Assembly (NCBI RefSeq): GCF_030549615.1
Contig: NZ_CP130832.1
Span: 2,294,001-2,358,000 of the forward strand
Direction: 5' to 3'
DNA: 64,000 bases
Source: Stenotrophomonas sp. 610A2
Lineage (GTDB): Bacteria > Pseudomonadota > Gammaproteobacteria > Xanthomonadales > Xanthomonadaceae
Each line of letters starts with the position of its first letter. Position 1 is the first letter of the stretch. Below, piece after piece: positions 48,089 through 56,419 of the stretch. Made by a program: the position numbers and the translations under genes. The notes under the pieces are model-generated. The model did not search any database. It was not told the DNA's origin and saw only the letters and a program-made list of their open reading frames with translations.

Positions 48089-48778
48089 TCAGAACAGCGC
48101 GAACGCTGAGTTGAAGAAGCGACCCAGCCAGCCCATCGCGTTGGATTGGGCGACCGCGCCGCGACCGCCATAAGCGATGCGCGCATCGGCGACCTTGCTC
48201 GAGGCAATCGTGTTGTCCGGGGCAATATCCGCAGCACGCACGACACCCTGGATCTGCACCAGTTCATCGCCTTGGTTCAGGCGCAGGTTCTTCTGCCCCT
48301 GCACGACCAGGTTGCCGTTGGGCAAGCGCTGGATCACGGTAACGGTCACGCTGCCCTGCAGGCGGTTGCTCTGCGCGCTGTTGCCCTTGCCCGCGAAGTC
48401 ACGCTCGGACGATGCCGAGGCGCCGAGGATGTCCTTGCCGCCGAGTGTCACCGGGGCACCGAACAAGGTTGGCGTGCCGACGTCGATGTCCGACTTCTTG
48501 CTGATCGCAGTGCTGGCGGTGGTGGTGGCCATGGTGTTTTCGACCAAGGTGATCGTCAGCAGGTCACCGACATCGCGCGCGCGTCGATCTCCGTACAGGT
48601 TCAAGCCCGGGCCGGCGGCGTAGATCGCGCCAGCGGTCGGCGCTGCGGCCTGCACGACGATGGGCTGGATAGGCGCCATCGGTGCATAGGGGCGTACATC
48701 GCCGGCCAAGGTGCAGCCGCCGATCAAGGCAGCGCACATGGCGATGGAAAGTTGGCGCAGGAGTGGGGTGCTGCTCAT
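48089..48778 (-). CDS. flgH: L-ring lipoprotein FlgH
   Basis: The 229-residue precursor carries a lipobox (LIGGC, Cys22) and the FlgH body with [20 protein letters not shown] and [18 protein letters not shown]. The lipoprotein forms the outer-membrane L-ring. It lies 22 bases after flgG. Confidence 0.96.
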   Translation of the reverse strand: MSSTPLLRQLSIAMCAALIGGCTLAGDVRPYAPMAPIQPIVVQAAAPTAGAIYAAGPGLNLYGDRRARDVGDLLTITLVENTMATTTASTAISKKSDIDVGTPTLFGAPVTLGGKDILGASASSERDFAGKGNSAQSNRLQGSVTVTVIQRLPNGNLVVQGQKNLRLNQGDELVQIQGVVRAADIAPDNTIASSKVADARIAYGGRGAVAQSNAMGWLGRFFNSAFALF

Positions 48779-48800
48779 GACGGTATCCCTTGGCGACCAA

Positions 48801-49586
48801 TCAGACGTTGTTGTTGAGGTAGCCGAGCATGGAGTCGGTGGTGGAGATGGCCTTGGCGTTCATTTCGTAGGCGCGCTGGGTCTCGATCATCGACACCAGC
48901 TCTTCAACCACGTTGACGTTGCTGCCTTCCAGCGCACCCTGTACGACCGTGCCCAGGCCATTGAGGCCGGGCGTGCCGTTCTGTGCCGGGCCCGATGCGG
49001 TGGTTTCCAGGTACAGGTTCTCGCCCTTGGCCTGCAGGCCGGCGGGGTTGATGAAGTCGGTGAGCGTCAAGGAGCCGATTTCGACTGATGCGGCTTCGCC
49101 AGCCATCTTCACGCTGATGGTGCCGTCGGTACCGATGGTCAGCGATTGCGCGCCCTCGGGAATCTGGATGCCGGGCTGCACCGGGTAACCACTGTTGGTC
49201 ACCAGTTCGCCCTGTGCGTTGATCTGGAAGCTGCCGTCGCGCGTATACGCCGACGTACCGTCGGGCATCATCACTTCAAAGAAGCCGCGGCCATTGGCCA
49301 TCACATCCAGTGCGCGACCGGTCTGCTGTTGGCTGCCCTGTTCGAAATGCTTGGACGTGGCGACGACGCGGACACCGGTACCCAGCTGCAGGCCGGTTGG
49401 CAACTGCGTCTGTGCCGAGGACGAACCGCCGGGCTGACGCACCTGTTGGTACAACAGGTCTTCAAAGCTGGCGCGGTCGCGCTTGAATCCGGTGGTATTG
49501 GTGTTGGCCAGGTTGTTGGAGACAACCGACATGCGTGTCTGTTGTGCATCCAAGCCGGTCTTGGCGACCCACAATGCCTGATTCAT
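48801..49586 (-). CDS. flgG: Distal rod protein FlgG
   Basis: The 261-residue protein has the rod N-terminus ([20 protein letters not shown] followed by [12 protein letters not shown]) and C-terminus ([20 protein letters not shown]). FlgG builds the distal rod. It has its own sigma54-type promoter, so a new transcription unit (flgG-flgL) begins here. Confidence 0.97.
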   Translation of the reverse strand: MNQALWVAKTGLDAQQTRMSVVSNNLANTNTTGFKRDRASFEDLLYQQVRQPGGSSSAQTQLPTGLQLGTGVRVVATSKHFEQGSQQQTGRALDVMANGRGFFEVMMPDGTSAYTRDGSFQINAQGELVTNSGYPVQPGIQIPEGAQSLTIGTDGTISVKMAGEAASVEIGSLTLTDFINPAGLQAKGENLYLETTASGPAQNGTPGLNGLGTVVQGALEGSNVNVVEELVSMIETQRAYEMNAKAISTTDSMLGYLNNNV

Positions 49587-49639
49587 GGTGCGATTCCTTG
49601 GTGACGGATACCGGCCGATTGGCCCTTGCCTGTGTCAAT

Positions 49640-49654
49640 GCATGGGCTGTGCCA
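49640..49654 (-). promoter_or_regulatory. Sigma54-type promoter of flgG
   Basis: On the - strand the site is TGGCACAGCCCATGC, which has a perfect -24 half and ATGC for TTGC in the -12 half. It ends 53 bases before the flgG start. Confidence 0.75.
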
Positions 49655-49827
49655 AAAATGCCGCCGGAATGTCGACGCTGCATGCGATGTGGTTGCCGAA
49701 CGTTCGTCAGCGTCGCCACTGCTTTGCCAACGCCGCTGCGGGCGAAGGCATGCGCGCATTCGCAGGCTGATGCGGATGAATGGGGAGGACGCATGGGCGG
49801 GTGACACACCGCCGCTGTTCCGTTCCG

Positions 49828-49845
49828 CTCCCCGTAGCAGGGGAG
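49828..49845. terminator. Hairpin after flgF
   Basis: CTCCCC and GGGGAG form a 6-base-pair stem around GTAGCA, 34 bases after the flgF stop. No T-run follows. It may weaken read-through into flgG, which has its own promoter. The rest of the 292-base gap between flgF and flgG holds no gene. Confidence 0.4.
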
Positions 49846-49878
49846 GGCGCGCACTGTGCGTGCGCGTGGGTTCAACTA

Positions 49879-50628
49879 TCAGCCGTTCAGGCGAAGCAGG
49901 GTGTTCGCGCTGCGCGCGTTCTCGTCACCGTGCTTGATGACCTTGACCTGCATTTCAAACTGGCGCTGCAGCTGGATCATCTGCACCAGCGCGCCCGCTG
50001 CATCCACGTTGCTGGATTCCAGCATTCCGCTCTCCAAGGCCTTGCCCTGGCGCTGGGCAAAAGGCTGCTGTGGATCGGTGTTGCGCATCAGCCCGTCGAG
50101 GCGTCGTTCCAGCCGCTCATTGGGTGCATCAACCACGCGCAGCCGGCCAATCATCGCCATCGTTTGTGGGCCTTCACCCAACGGAATGATCGACAAGGTG
50201 CCATCGTGGCCGATCTCCATTGCCTGGTGCGGTGGCACCGCGATCGGATTGCCGTTGTCATCGAGAACCGCATGGCCTTCGGCGGTCACCAACTGTCCGT
50301 TCGGCGTCAACGACAAGGCACCACTGCGGGTATAGGCCTCACTTCCATCGCTGGATTGCACCGCCAGCCAACTGCCCGGCTGCAGCGAAAGATCCAGCGA
50401 ATTGCCGGTGATCTGCTGCGCGCCAACGCGACGGTTGAAACCGGCATCCACGTGTACGGCATCCACGCGCGACGGAAACCCCGGCCCCTGGATACGGAAC
50501 GCTTCGGTGTTGGCCAGCGCTTCCTTGAAGCCCGGCGTATCCGAGTTGGCCAGGTTGTGCGACACCGTGGCCTGCGCCTGCAGCGAGGCGCGGGCACCGG
50601 TCATGGCAACGTAGAGGGCTTTGTCCAT
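49879..50628 (-). CDS. flgF: Proximal rod protein FlgF
   Basis: The 249-residue protein starts with the rod motif (ALYVAMTGARASLQAQATVS, then HNLANSDTPGFKEAL) and ends with AGALVQMIQLQRQFEMQVKV. FlgF is a rod subunit between FlgB/FlgC and FlgG. A 187-base gap to flgE holds only a small GACCA/TGGTC inverted repeat near 50772, of unclear meaning. Confidence 0.95.
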   Translation of the reverse strand: MDKALYVAMTGARASLQAQATVSHNLANSDTPGFKEALANTEAFRIQGPGFPSRVDAVHVDAGFNRRVGAQQITGNSLDLSLQPGSWLAVQSSDGSEAYTRSGALSLTPNGQLVTAEGHAVLDDNGNPIAVPPHQAMEIGHDGTLSIIPLGEGPQTMAMIGRLRVVDAPNERLERRLDGLMRNTDPQQPFAQRQGKALESGMLESSNVDAAGALVQMIQLQRQFEMQVKVIKHGDENARSANTLLRLNG

Positions 50629-50815
50629 AGGGCGGGGATTCGGAAGTTTGGAATTGGGTTTTGACGTTTGCAGCCAAGCCGACGTGCCGCTGAGCGCAGC
50701 ACCCGAACCAGAAGCGTTTCATCAATGAACAGAGCCGTGAAAGGCAGCGGTGCAATCGGTTCAGGAATCGACCAAATGCTGGTCAATTCCCGATTCCGAG
50801 TCTGCCATTCACGCC

Positions 50816-52036
50816 TTAGCGGATATTGATGATGCTCTGGGTGATCTGGTCCTGGGTGGACACCATCTGCGCGTTGGCCTGGAAGTTGCGCTGGGCGACG
50901 ATCATGTTGACCAGCTGTTCGGTGAGATCCACCGTTGAGGCTTCCAGCGAGCCAGCCTGGATCTGGCCCAGATCCGAGGTGTCCGGTGCACCGGTACGCG
51001 GGGTGCCCGAAGAGAAGGTTTCAACCCACAGATTATTGCCCTGGTTCTGCAGGCCCTGCGGGTTCTTGAAGGTAGTCAGTGCGACCTGGCCCAAGGCCTT
51101 GTCATCGCCGTTGGTGTAGCGCGCATACACCACGCCTTCCTCGGAGATGCTGATCTCGTTGAGCTTGCCGGCGGCATAACCGTCCTGGCGGGTATCGCGC
51201 ATTGCGAACTTCTCGCCGTACTGGGTAGCGCCGGACACGTTCAAGGTCAGGTTGACCACGCCGGCGCCAGTGGCCGGGGTGAATGGTGCCAAGGTGATGT
51301 CGCCATTGGCCGGGCTGGTCAGGGCGCCGGCGTTGGAGAACTGCAGCAGCGACGGTGCGCCGGCGGACTGGCCATCGACATAGTTGTATACCTGCCACTC
51401 GTTGGGGTTGGCAGTCTTCACGAAGTACGAGGTCTGGGTGTGGCTGACGCCCAGCGAGTCGTAAACGGTGACGCCACCAGTGGAATGGTTGTAGCTGTTG
51501 GAATCGGTCGGGTCGAACGTGCCGATCGTCGGCTGCGGTGCGTTGCCGGGCAGGGTGAAGGCCATGTTGACCAGGGTGCTCTGCTTGGGCGGGCTGTCGG
51601 TGGTGAGCAGCTGCAGGTCGGTCAGCTCGCCGTCGAAACGCGTGCCATCGGCGCTGGGAGCGAACACCTGCAGGCGCGCGCCTTGCGGGTTGATCACATA
51701 GCCGTTGTTGTCGGTCTGGAAGTTGCCAGCACGCGAGTACACGCGGGTACCGTTCATGCTCATGGTGAAGAAGCCTTCGCCAGCCACCGCCAGATCCAGG
51801 CTGCGGCCGGTCTGGTCGATATTGCCCTGCGAGAACTGCTGCGCGACATTGGTCAGGCGCGAACCAGAACCCATCGCGTTGCGCGACAAGCCATAGCTGG
51901 TGGCATTGAACAGATCGGCGAACTCGGCGCGCGATTCCTTGAAGCCGGTGGTGTTGACGTTGGCGATATTGTTGGCGGTGACATTCAGGTCCGCGTTGGC
52001 CGCGTTGATGCCCGACAGTGAGACGTTGAAGCCCAT
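50816..52036 (-). CDS. flgE: Hook protein FlgE
   Basis: The 406-residue protein has the hook N-terminus (SLSGINAANADLNVTANNIAN), inner beta domains (TVYDSLGVSHTQTSYFVKT) and the C-terminal helix (TEQLVNMIVAQRNFQANAQM). It forms the universal joint; its length is set by FliK. It follows flgD by 31 bases. Confidence 0.97.
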   Translation of the reverse strand: MGFNVSLSGINAANADLNVTANNIANVNTTGFKESRAEFADLFNATSYGLSRNAMGSGSRLTNVAQQFSQGNIDQTGRSLDLAVAGEGFFTMSMNGTRVYSRAGNFQTDNNGYVINPQGARLQVFAPSADGTRFDGELTDLQLLTTDSPPKQSTLVNMAFTLPGNAPQPTIGTFDPTDSNSYNHSTGGVTVYDSLGVSHTQTSYFVKTANPNEWQVYNYVDGQSAGAPSLLQFSNAGALTSPANGDITLAPFTPATGAGVVNLTLNVSGATQYGEKFAMRDTRQDGYAAGKLNEISISEEGVVYARYTNGDDKALGQVALTTFKNPQGLQNQGNNLWVETFSSGTPRTGAPDTSDLGQIQAGSLEASTVDLTEQLVNMIVAQRNFQANAQMVSTQDQITQSIINIR

Positions 52037-52067
52037 GGCGATACTCCTGGGAAAACGAAGAGGGGGC

Positions 52068-52745
52068 TCAGCTGACGCGGAGCACGTAGTCGAGCGGGGC
52101 AGTGCCCAGCCCCTTGAGGTTCAGGTACAAGCCATCGGAGCCCACGGTCACGCTCTCCACTTCCGCCTGCACGTAGGTGCTGAGCTTGCTCTGCGCACCA
52201 GCGGTGTCGGTATGGGTGGCGGTAACGGTGTAGCTGCCCGCTGGCATCCGCTTGCCATCGGCGTCGGTGCCATCCCATTGGAATGCCACCTCGCCGGCGG
52301 CATTCGCCGGTACGGTCAATTGGGTCACCTTCAAGCCATTGGCATCGGTGATGTCGACAGTGACCGAGCCGGCTGATGGCGCGGCAACGGTGCCGCTGGT
52401 ACCACCTTCGGCCTCCAGCGCGACCTTGGTCGAGGGCACCATCACTTCGTGGCCGACCAGGGCGGCGCCACGCAGCACCTGGTCGCTGGCCATGGATTGC
52501 TGGAAGCCCTTCACCGAGGTGTTCAGATCGGTGATGCCCTGCACCGTGGACAGCTGCGCCATCTGCGCCACCATCTGGCTGTTGTCCATGGGCTTGGTCG
52601 GATCCTGATGCTGCAGCTGGGTGGTCATCAGCTTCAGGAAATCGGCCTGGTCCAACGAGCTCTTGTTCTTGCTGGTCGTGGTCGTCGTGTTGGGCGCGGT
52701 AAGCCCAAGCGAGCTGTACAAATCGGTGTTTACGCTGGTGCTCAT
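52068..52745 (-). CDS. flgD: Hook-cap scaffold FlgD
   Basis: The 225-residue protein has the FlgD N-terminal segment (LDQADFLKLMTTQLQHQDPT) and C-terminal FLN/tudor-like domains (VAFQWDGTDADGKRMPAGSY). It caps the growing hook and is later replaced by FlgK. It follows flgC by 26 bases. Confidence 0.96.
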   Translation of the reverse strand: MSTSVNTDLYSSLGLTAPNTTTTTSKNKSSLDQADFLKLMTTQLQHQDPTKPMDNSQMVAQMAQLSTVQGITDLNTSVKGFQQSMASDQVLRGAALVGHEVMVPSTKVALEAEGGTSGTVAAPSAGSVTVDITDANGLKVTQLTVPANAAGEVAFQWDGTDADGKRMPAGSYTVTATHTDTAGAQSKLSTYVQAEVESVTVGSDGLYLNLKGLGTAPLDYVLRVS

Positions 52746-52771
52746 GTCGGCAGATTCCTGGGGGAGTGGGC

Positions 52772-53179
52772 TCAGCGGCCCATGGTCAGCGTGGCCAGGG
52801 CAAGTTCCTTGGCAGTGCTGAGCATTTCCACGCCGGCCTGGTAATTGCGCGAGGTGGAGATGAGGTTGACCATCTGCGCGACCGGATCGACGTCGGGCGA
52901 ATACACATAGCCCTCGCCATCGGCCAGCGGATGATTCGGTTCGTAGCGCTTGATCGGCGCAGCGTCGCTCTGTGCGATCTCCTTTACCTGCACGCCGGTG
53001 AGGTTCGGATCGCTGCGACTGGTGACGGCCTGGAAGATAGGTTCCAGCGGCTTGTAGACCGTCTCCGGCGAGCCGGCGATGGAGTCGGCATTGGACAGGT
53101 TGGAGGCGATGGTGCTCATGCGCACCGACTGCGCCTTCAAGGCGGCGCCGGCGATATCGAAGATGGGCAGATTGCTCAT
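52772..53179 (-). CDS. flgC: Proximal rod protein FlgC
   Basis: The 135-residue protein has the rod signature at both ends (IFDIAGAALKAQSVRMSTIA then SNLSNADSI; GYVYSPDVDPVAQMVNLIST). It follows flgB by 11 bases. Confidence 0.96.
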   Translation of the reverse strand: MSNLPIFDIAGAALKAQSVRMSTIASNLSNADSIAGSPETVYKPLEPIFQAVTSRSDPNLTGVQVKEIAQSDAAPIKRYEPNHPLADGEGYVYSPDVDPVAQMVNLISTSRNYQAGVEMLSTAKELALATLTMGR

Positions 53180-53190
53180 GGCGTGCTTCC

Positions 53191-53595
53191 TTACTGGCCA
53201 GTGATGGCGGTGAGCATGGTCTTCACCTTCGACTCGACGAAGCTCAGTGAGGCGCGGTACTCCAAAGCAGCACGGCCGTAGGCGGCGCGCTCGGCATCCG
53301 GATCAACGGTGTTGCCGTCCAGGCTGGGCTGCGTGCCTTCGCGCAGGATCTGGAACGGATTGAGGCCGGCATTGCCGCCAATGGCGTAGTGCTGCTCGGC
53401 GGTGGTGTTCAGCAGACCGTTGCCACTGGTGGCGCCCTGGGCATTGCGCAGGGCGGCATCGAAGTCGAGGTCGCGGGCCTTGTAGCCGGGCGTGTCGGCA
53501 TTGCTGAGGTTGCTGGCGATCAGCTTCATGCGCTGCTCGCGCAGCGGCATTGCCTGGGCATGGATGCCGAGATAGTTGGAAAACAGGTTGGCCAT
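53191..53595 (-). CDS. flgB: Proximal rod protein FlgB
   Basis: The 134-residue rod protein (LREQRMKLIASNLSNADTPG; YKARDLDFDAAL) is the first gene of flgBCDEF. GGAGG lies seven bases before ATG53595, and a sigma54-type promoter is 34 bases upstream. Confidence 0.96.
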   Translation of the reverse strand: MANLFSNYLGIHAQAMPLREQRMKLIASNLSNADTPGYKARDLDFDAALRNAQGATSGNGLLNTTAEQHYAIGGNAGLNPFQILREGTQPSLDGNTVDPDAERAAYGRAALEYRASLSFVESKVKTMLTAITGQ

Positions 53596-53629
53596 GTGGA
53601 ACCTCCCACGGAACGTTGCCGGGGAAGCT

Positions 53630-53644
53630 GCAAAACCTGTGCCA
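53630..53644 (-). promoter_or_regulatory. Sigma54-type promoter of flgBCDEF
   Basis: On the - strand it reads TGGCACAGGTTTTGC, with TGGCAC and TTGC both perfect and correct spacing. It ends 34 bases before the flgB start. Confidence 0.85.
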
Positions 53645-53652
53645 AAGAAGCA

Positions 53653-53879
53653 TGTAGTGCCGAGCCATGCTCGGCAGGGGCACTACCAAGGTGCCCGGGA
53701 CCAACATTGTAGGAGCGGCGTAAGCCGCGAAGCTGGTGCTGCGTCAGCCCGCAAAGAGCGAACCCCTCCTCAACCCTCCGCTTGGCTGCGCCAAAGGGAG
53801 GGAGCGAATCTGTAGTGCCGAGCCATGCTCGGCAGGAGCTTTACCGGTAGCGCCCCTGCCGAGCATGGCTCGGCACTAC
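53653..53879. repeat. Intergenic mosaic of SMAG and REP palindromes
   Basis: SMAG-type units with a GTAG head occur at 53654-53677 and 53812-53836, with an inverted copy at 53855-53879 that pairs with the second one. A REP of the GTAGGAGCGGCGTAAGCCGC type sits at 53708-53738, and a CCCTCC/GGAGGG hairpin at 53774-53802. SMAG elements are known as dispersed stem-loop repeats in Stenotrophomonas genomes. No gene lies in this 296-base gap between flgB and cheV apart from the flgB promoter. Confidence 0.85.
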
Positions 53880-53891
53880 CGGAGACTGGCC

Positions 53892-54848
53892 TCAGCTATA
53901 TGCGTACTGGGTCTCAGCCACATGCCGCAGGCGCTGCAGGACGAAATCCGCCAGCTCATGTGGGCTGTACTTGGCAACGAAGGCATTGGCGCCTACGCGT
54001 TCGACCATGGCGTTGTTGAATACGCCCGACAGGGACGTGTGCAGCAGCACGAAAAGACCGGCCAGGCCCGGGTGGCGGCGGATTTCCGTCGTCAGGGTGT
54101 AGCCGTCCATCGCCGGCATTTCGATGTCGGAGATCACCATCGCATAGCGATCAGCGGGGTTCTCGCCTGACGCATGGATCTGCAGCAGGTGCTCCAGCGC
54201 CTGCTTGCCGTCGGAGAGCAGGGTGGCGCTCACTCCCAGCTGGTCAAGCACACTGCGGATCTGTTGGCGTGCCACGCGGGAGTCATCGACGACCAGGACC
54301 TGCATCTGTGGCGCATCGGCGGGCAGGGCCATCGATGGGTCGAGCACGGCCTCGCTGCGTACCTGGGCAATATCGGCGAGCACGCTTTCGACGTCGATGA
54401 CCTGGATCAGCTCGCCCTGGAAGCGGGTAACTGCGGTCAAATACGTCGATTCAGCGCCCAACTCCGGCGGCGGGTGGATATCCTCCACCGCGATGTTGAC
54501 GATGCGCTCAACCCCGCTGACCAGGAAACCCTGTACCGAACGGTTGAACTCGGTAACCACCAGATAGCCTGGCGAGGTGTCCGCCTCGGGCTCGCGCTCG
54601 GGGTGGCCGATGGCCAGGCCAAGATCCAGCACCGGCACCGAGCGGCCACGCACATCGGCCACGCCGGCAAACTGGGTCGGCAGGCCGGGCACCTGGAACA
54701 GGGCTGGGCGGCGCAGCACTTCCTGCACCTTGAATACATTCACGCCAAAAAGCTGACGGCCGCCGAGGCGGAACAGCAGCAGGGCAAGGCGGTTATGGCC
54801 GGCCAGCCGGGTGCGCTGGTCAATTCGGTTGAGCAGGTCTTGTGACAT
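53892..54848 (-). CDS. cheV: Chemotaxis coupling protein CheV
   Basis: The 318-residue protein has an N-terminal CheW-like domain (FRLGGRQLFGVNVFKVQEVL) and a C-terminal receiver with the site Asp in VISDIEMPAMDGYTL. CheV couples receptors to CheA and is adjusted by phosphorylation. ATG54848 matches the N-terminus of known CheV proteins. No ribosome site is visible before it, and the FliA-type -10 box ends only seven bases upstream, so the message may be leaderless. Confidence 0.94.
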   Translation of the reverse strand: MSQDLLNRIDQRTRLAGHNRLALLLFRLGGRQLFGVNVFKVQEVLRRPALFQVPGLPTQFAGVADVRGRSVPVLDLGLAIGHPEREPEADTSPGYLVVTEFNRSVQGFLVSGVERIVNIAVEDIHPPPELGAESTYLTAVTRFQGELIQVIDVESVLADIAQVRSEAVLDPSMALPADAPQMQVLVVDDSRVARQQIRSVLDQLGVSATLLSDGKQALEHLLQIHASGENPADRYAMVISDIEMPAMDGYTLTTEIRRHPGLAGLFVLLHTSLSGVFNNAMVERVGANAFVAKYSPHELADFVLQRLRHVAETQYAYS

Positions 54849-54855
54849 GAATGCT

Positions 54856-54883
54856 GTATCGGCGGCAGGTGCCGACAACTTGA
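54856..54883 (-). promoter_or_regulatory. Sigma28 (FliA)-type promoter of cheV
   Basis: On the - strand TCAAGTT and GCCGATAC are separated by 16 bases between TCAA and GCCG, the same arrangement as at fliD. It shares the 114-base divergent region with the flgA sigma54 promoter. Confidence 0.6.
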
Positions 54884-54903
54884 GTGCTTGCCAGCCCGGC
54901 AAT

Positions 54904-54919
54904 TGGCACGGCGCTTGCA
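54904..54919 (+). promoter_or_regulatory. Sigma54 promoter of flgA, perfect consensus
   Basis: The site TGGCACGGCGCTTGCA matches TGGCACG-N4-TTGCA at every consensus position. It ends 43 bases before the flgA start. Confidence 0.9.
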
Positions 54920-54962
54920 GCGTCATCCATCGAACTATTCCTGAGCCGGGTGGCCGCCGCTG

Positions 54963-55607
54963 ATGCGCTTACTCCTATCTATTTGCCTGCTGTTGCCTTC
55001 ACTGGCCGGCGCTACCGCTTTCCAGCCGGTGGAGTCGATCCGTGCTGCGGCCCTGGCCACGTTGGGGGCAGGGGAGAGCGGCGAAGCCAATCTCGATGCC
55101 AATCTGCGGCTGCCGGCGTGCACCCAGCCTTTGCAGGCCAAGGTAACCGCCAACACGACCGTGGAGGTCGCCTGTCCGCAGGCGGGCGGTTGGCGCTTGT
55201 TCGTGCCGGTCAAAGTGCGCCGTGAGCAGCAGGTACTGGTGTTGGCCCGGGGCGTGGCGGCTGGAGAAACGCTGGCAGCGGCCGATATAAGCAGCGTCAA
55301 GCGCGACACGGCACGCTTGGCCGGCGCCGTGCTGTTGAAGCCGGAGGCGGCCGTGGGCCGGGTGGCACGGCGTGCATTGAGTGCCGGTAGCCTGCTGTCG
55401 GCGACCGATCTGGTTGCGCCCCGCACCGTCCGCCGCGGCGATAATGTCGCCCTGGTGTCCCGCCGCGGCGGGGTCGAAGTGCGTATGGCAGGCAAGGCCC
55501 TGGGCGACGCTGGAGAAGGGGAGCGGGTGTCGGTCGAGAACCTGTCTTCACGCCGGGTGATGCAGGGTATCGCCACACCCGGTGGCGACGTGCTGGTCAG
55601 CCGATAA
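54963..55607 (+). CDS. flgA: P-ring assembly chaperone FlgA
   Basis: The 214-residue precursor has a signal peptide (residues 1-18, MRLLLSICLLLPSLAGATA begins it) and the FlgA SAF domain (VLVLARGVAAGETLAAADIS) with a C-terminal beta domain (RRGDNVALVSRRGGVEVRM). It is a periplasmic chaperone for FlgI. It is transcribed away from cheV and is followed by flgM. Confidence 0.93.
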   Translation: MRLLLSICLLLPSLAGATAFQPVESIRAAALATLGAGESGEANLDANLRLPACTQPLQAKVTANTTVEVACPQAGGWRLFVPVKVRREQQVLVLARGVAAGETLAAADISSVKRDTARLAGAVLLKPEAAVGRVARRALSAGSLLSATDLVAPRTVRRGDNVALVSRRGGVEVRMAGKALGDAGEGERVSVENLSSRRVMQGIATPGGDVLVSR

Positions 55608-55612
55608 ATTAC

Positions 55613-55639
55613 TAAAGAACTGTCCGGCGCTGCCGTTAT
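55613..55639 (+). promoter_or_regulatory. Sigma28 (FliA)-type promoter of flgMN
   Basis: TAAA and GCCGTTAT are separated by exactly 15 bases, starting six bases after the flgA stop; the site ends 30 bases before flgM. FliA would thereby raise its own anti-sigma factor. Confidence 0.88.
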
Positions 55640-55669
55640 CGTTTTTGAACCGAATCAGGACTCCATCAC

Positions 55670-55972
55670 ATGAGCCAGAAAATCGACGGTGGTATTGCAG
55701 TCGCAGCGCAGTTGCGCAGTGTGGCCATCAACACCAAGGTGGCCGCCGCAGGCGACGCCAAGCCCAAGCCGGTGGAGGCAGCCGACAGCGTGCGCCTGAC
55801 CGGCGAAGCGACCCAGCTGCAGGCCGTACAGCGTGAGCTGAGCGCCGCTCCGGCCATCGACCAGGCACGCGTGCAGGCAGTGCGCGAGTCGTTGGAGAAC
55901 GGCAGCTACAAGATCAACCCGGACGCGATCGCATCGCGCATGCTGGGCCTGGACCAGCAGCTGCAGGGATGA
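55670..55972 (+). CDS. flgM: Anti-sigma28 factor FlgM
   Basis: The 100-residue protein has the FlgM C-terminal region (DQARVQAVRESLENGSYKIN followed by PDAIASRML), which binds FliA. The N-terminus is short and disordered-looking. FlgM is exported once the hook is complete, releasing FliA. It overlaps flgN by four bases. Confidence 0.94.
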   Translation: MSQKIDGGIAVAAQLRSVAINTKVAAAGDAKPKPVEAADSVRLTGEATQLQAVQRELSAAPAIDQARVQAVRESLENGSYKINPDAIASRMLGLDQQLQG

Positions 55973-56307
55973 ACCTCTCCATGGGCGACCCGTTGCAGCG
56001 TCTGAGCGAAGCGCTTGACCGCGAACAGCGCGCCTTGGCTGAGCACGACGTGCCGGCCCTGGTGGCAGCAACCGGCAACAAGCTGGAGGCCCTGCGTGAG
56101 CTGGAGCGGCAGCCGCCGCTGCACGAGGCCGAACGCCTGAAGGAACTTGCCGAACGCAACCACGCCAATGGCGTACTGCTGGCGCGCCGCCGACGCGAGG
56201 TCAATTGGGCCTTGCGCCAACTCGGTCGCAGCGAAGCTGCACCTTCTTACGATGCCAAGGGGCAGGCGCAGACCGTCCATTCGCGGCGGCCTTTGGCCGT
56301 CGCCTGA
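55969..56307 (+). CDS. flgN: Export chaperone FlgN
   Basis: The 112-residue helical protein (LQRLSEALDREQRALAEHDV; LKELAERNHANGVLLARRRR) matches FlgN in size and place after flgM. FlgN chaperones FlgK and FlgL. The start overlaps the flgM stop as ATGA. Confidence 0.9.
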   Translation: MNLSMGDPLQRLSEALDREQRALAEHDVPALVAATGNKLEALRELERQPPLHEAERLKELAERNHANGVLLARRRREVNWALRQLGRSEAAPSYDAKGQAQTVHSRRPLAVA

Positions 56308-56419
56308 TCTGTGAAAACGCGGCGCTACTGCCGCGAACGGATGCACACATCCGGCTATAGTGGCGGTCCGTTCCCTCGTTGTACCGGCCGCCGTGACCCA
56401 GATCGACAGCTCCATTCTC

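Noticed and set aside
50764..50784. GACCA/TGGTC inverted repeat between flgF and flgE
   Set aside because: The stem is only five base pairs, with no T-run and no repeat elsewhere noticed, so it is not called as a terminator.
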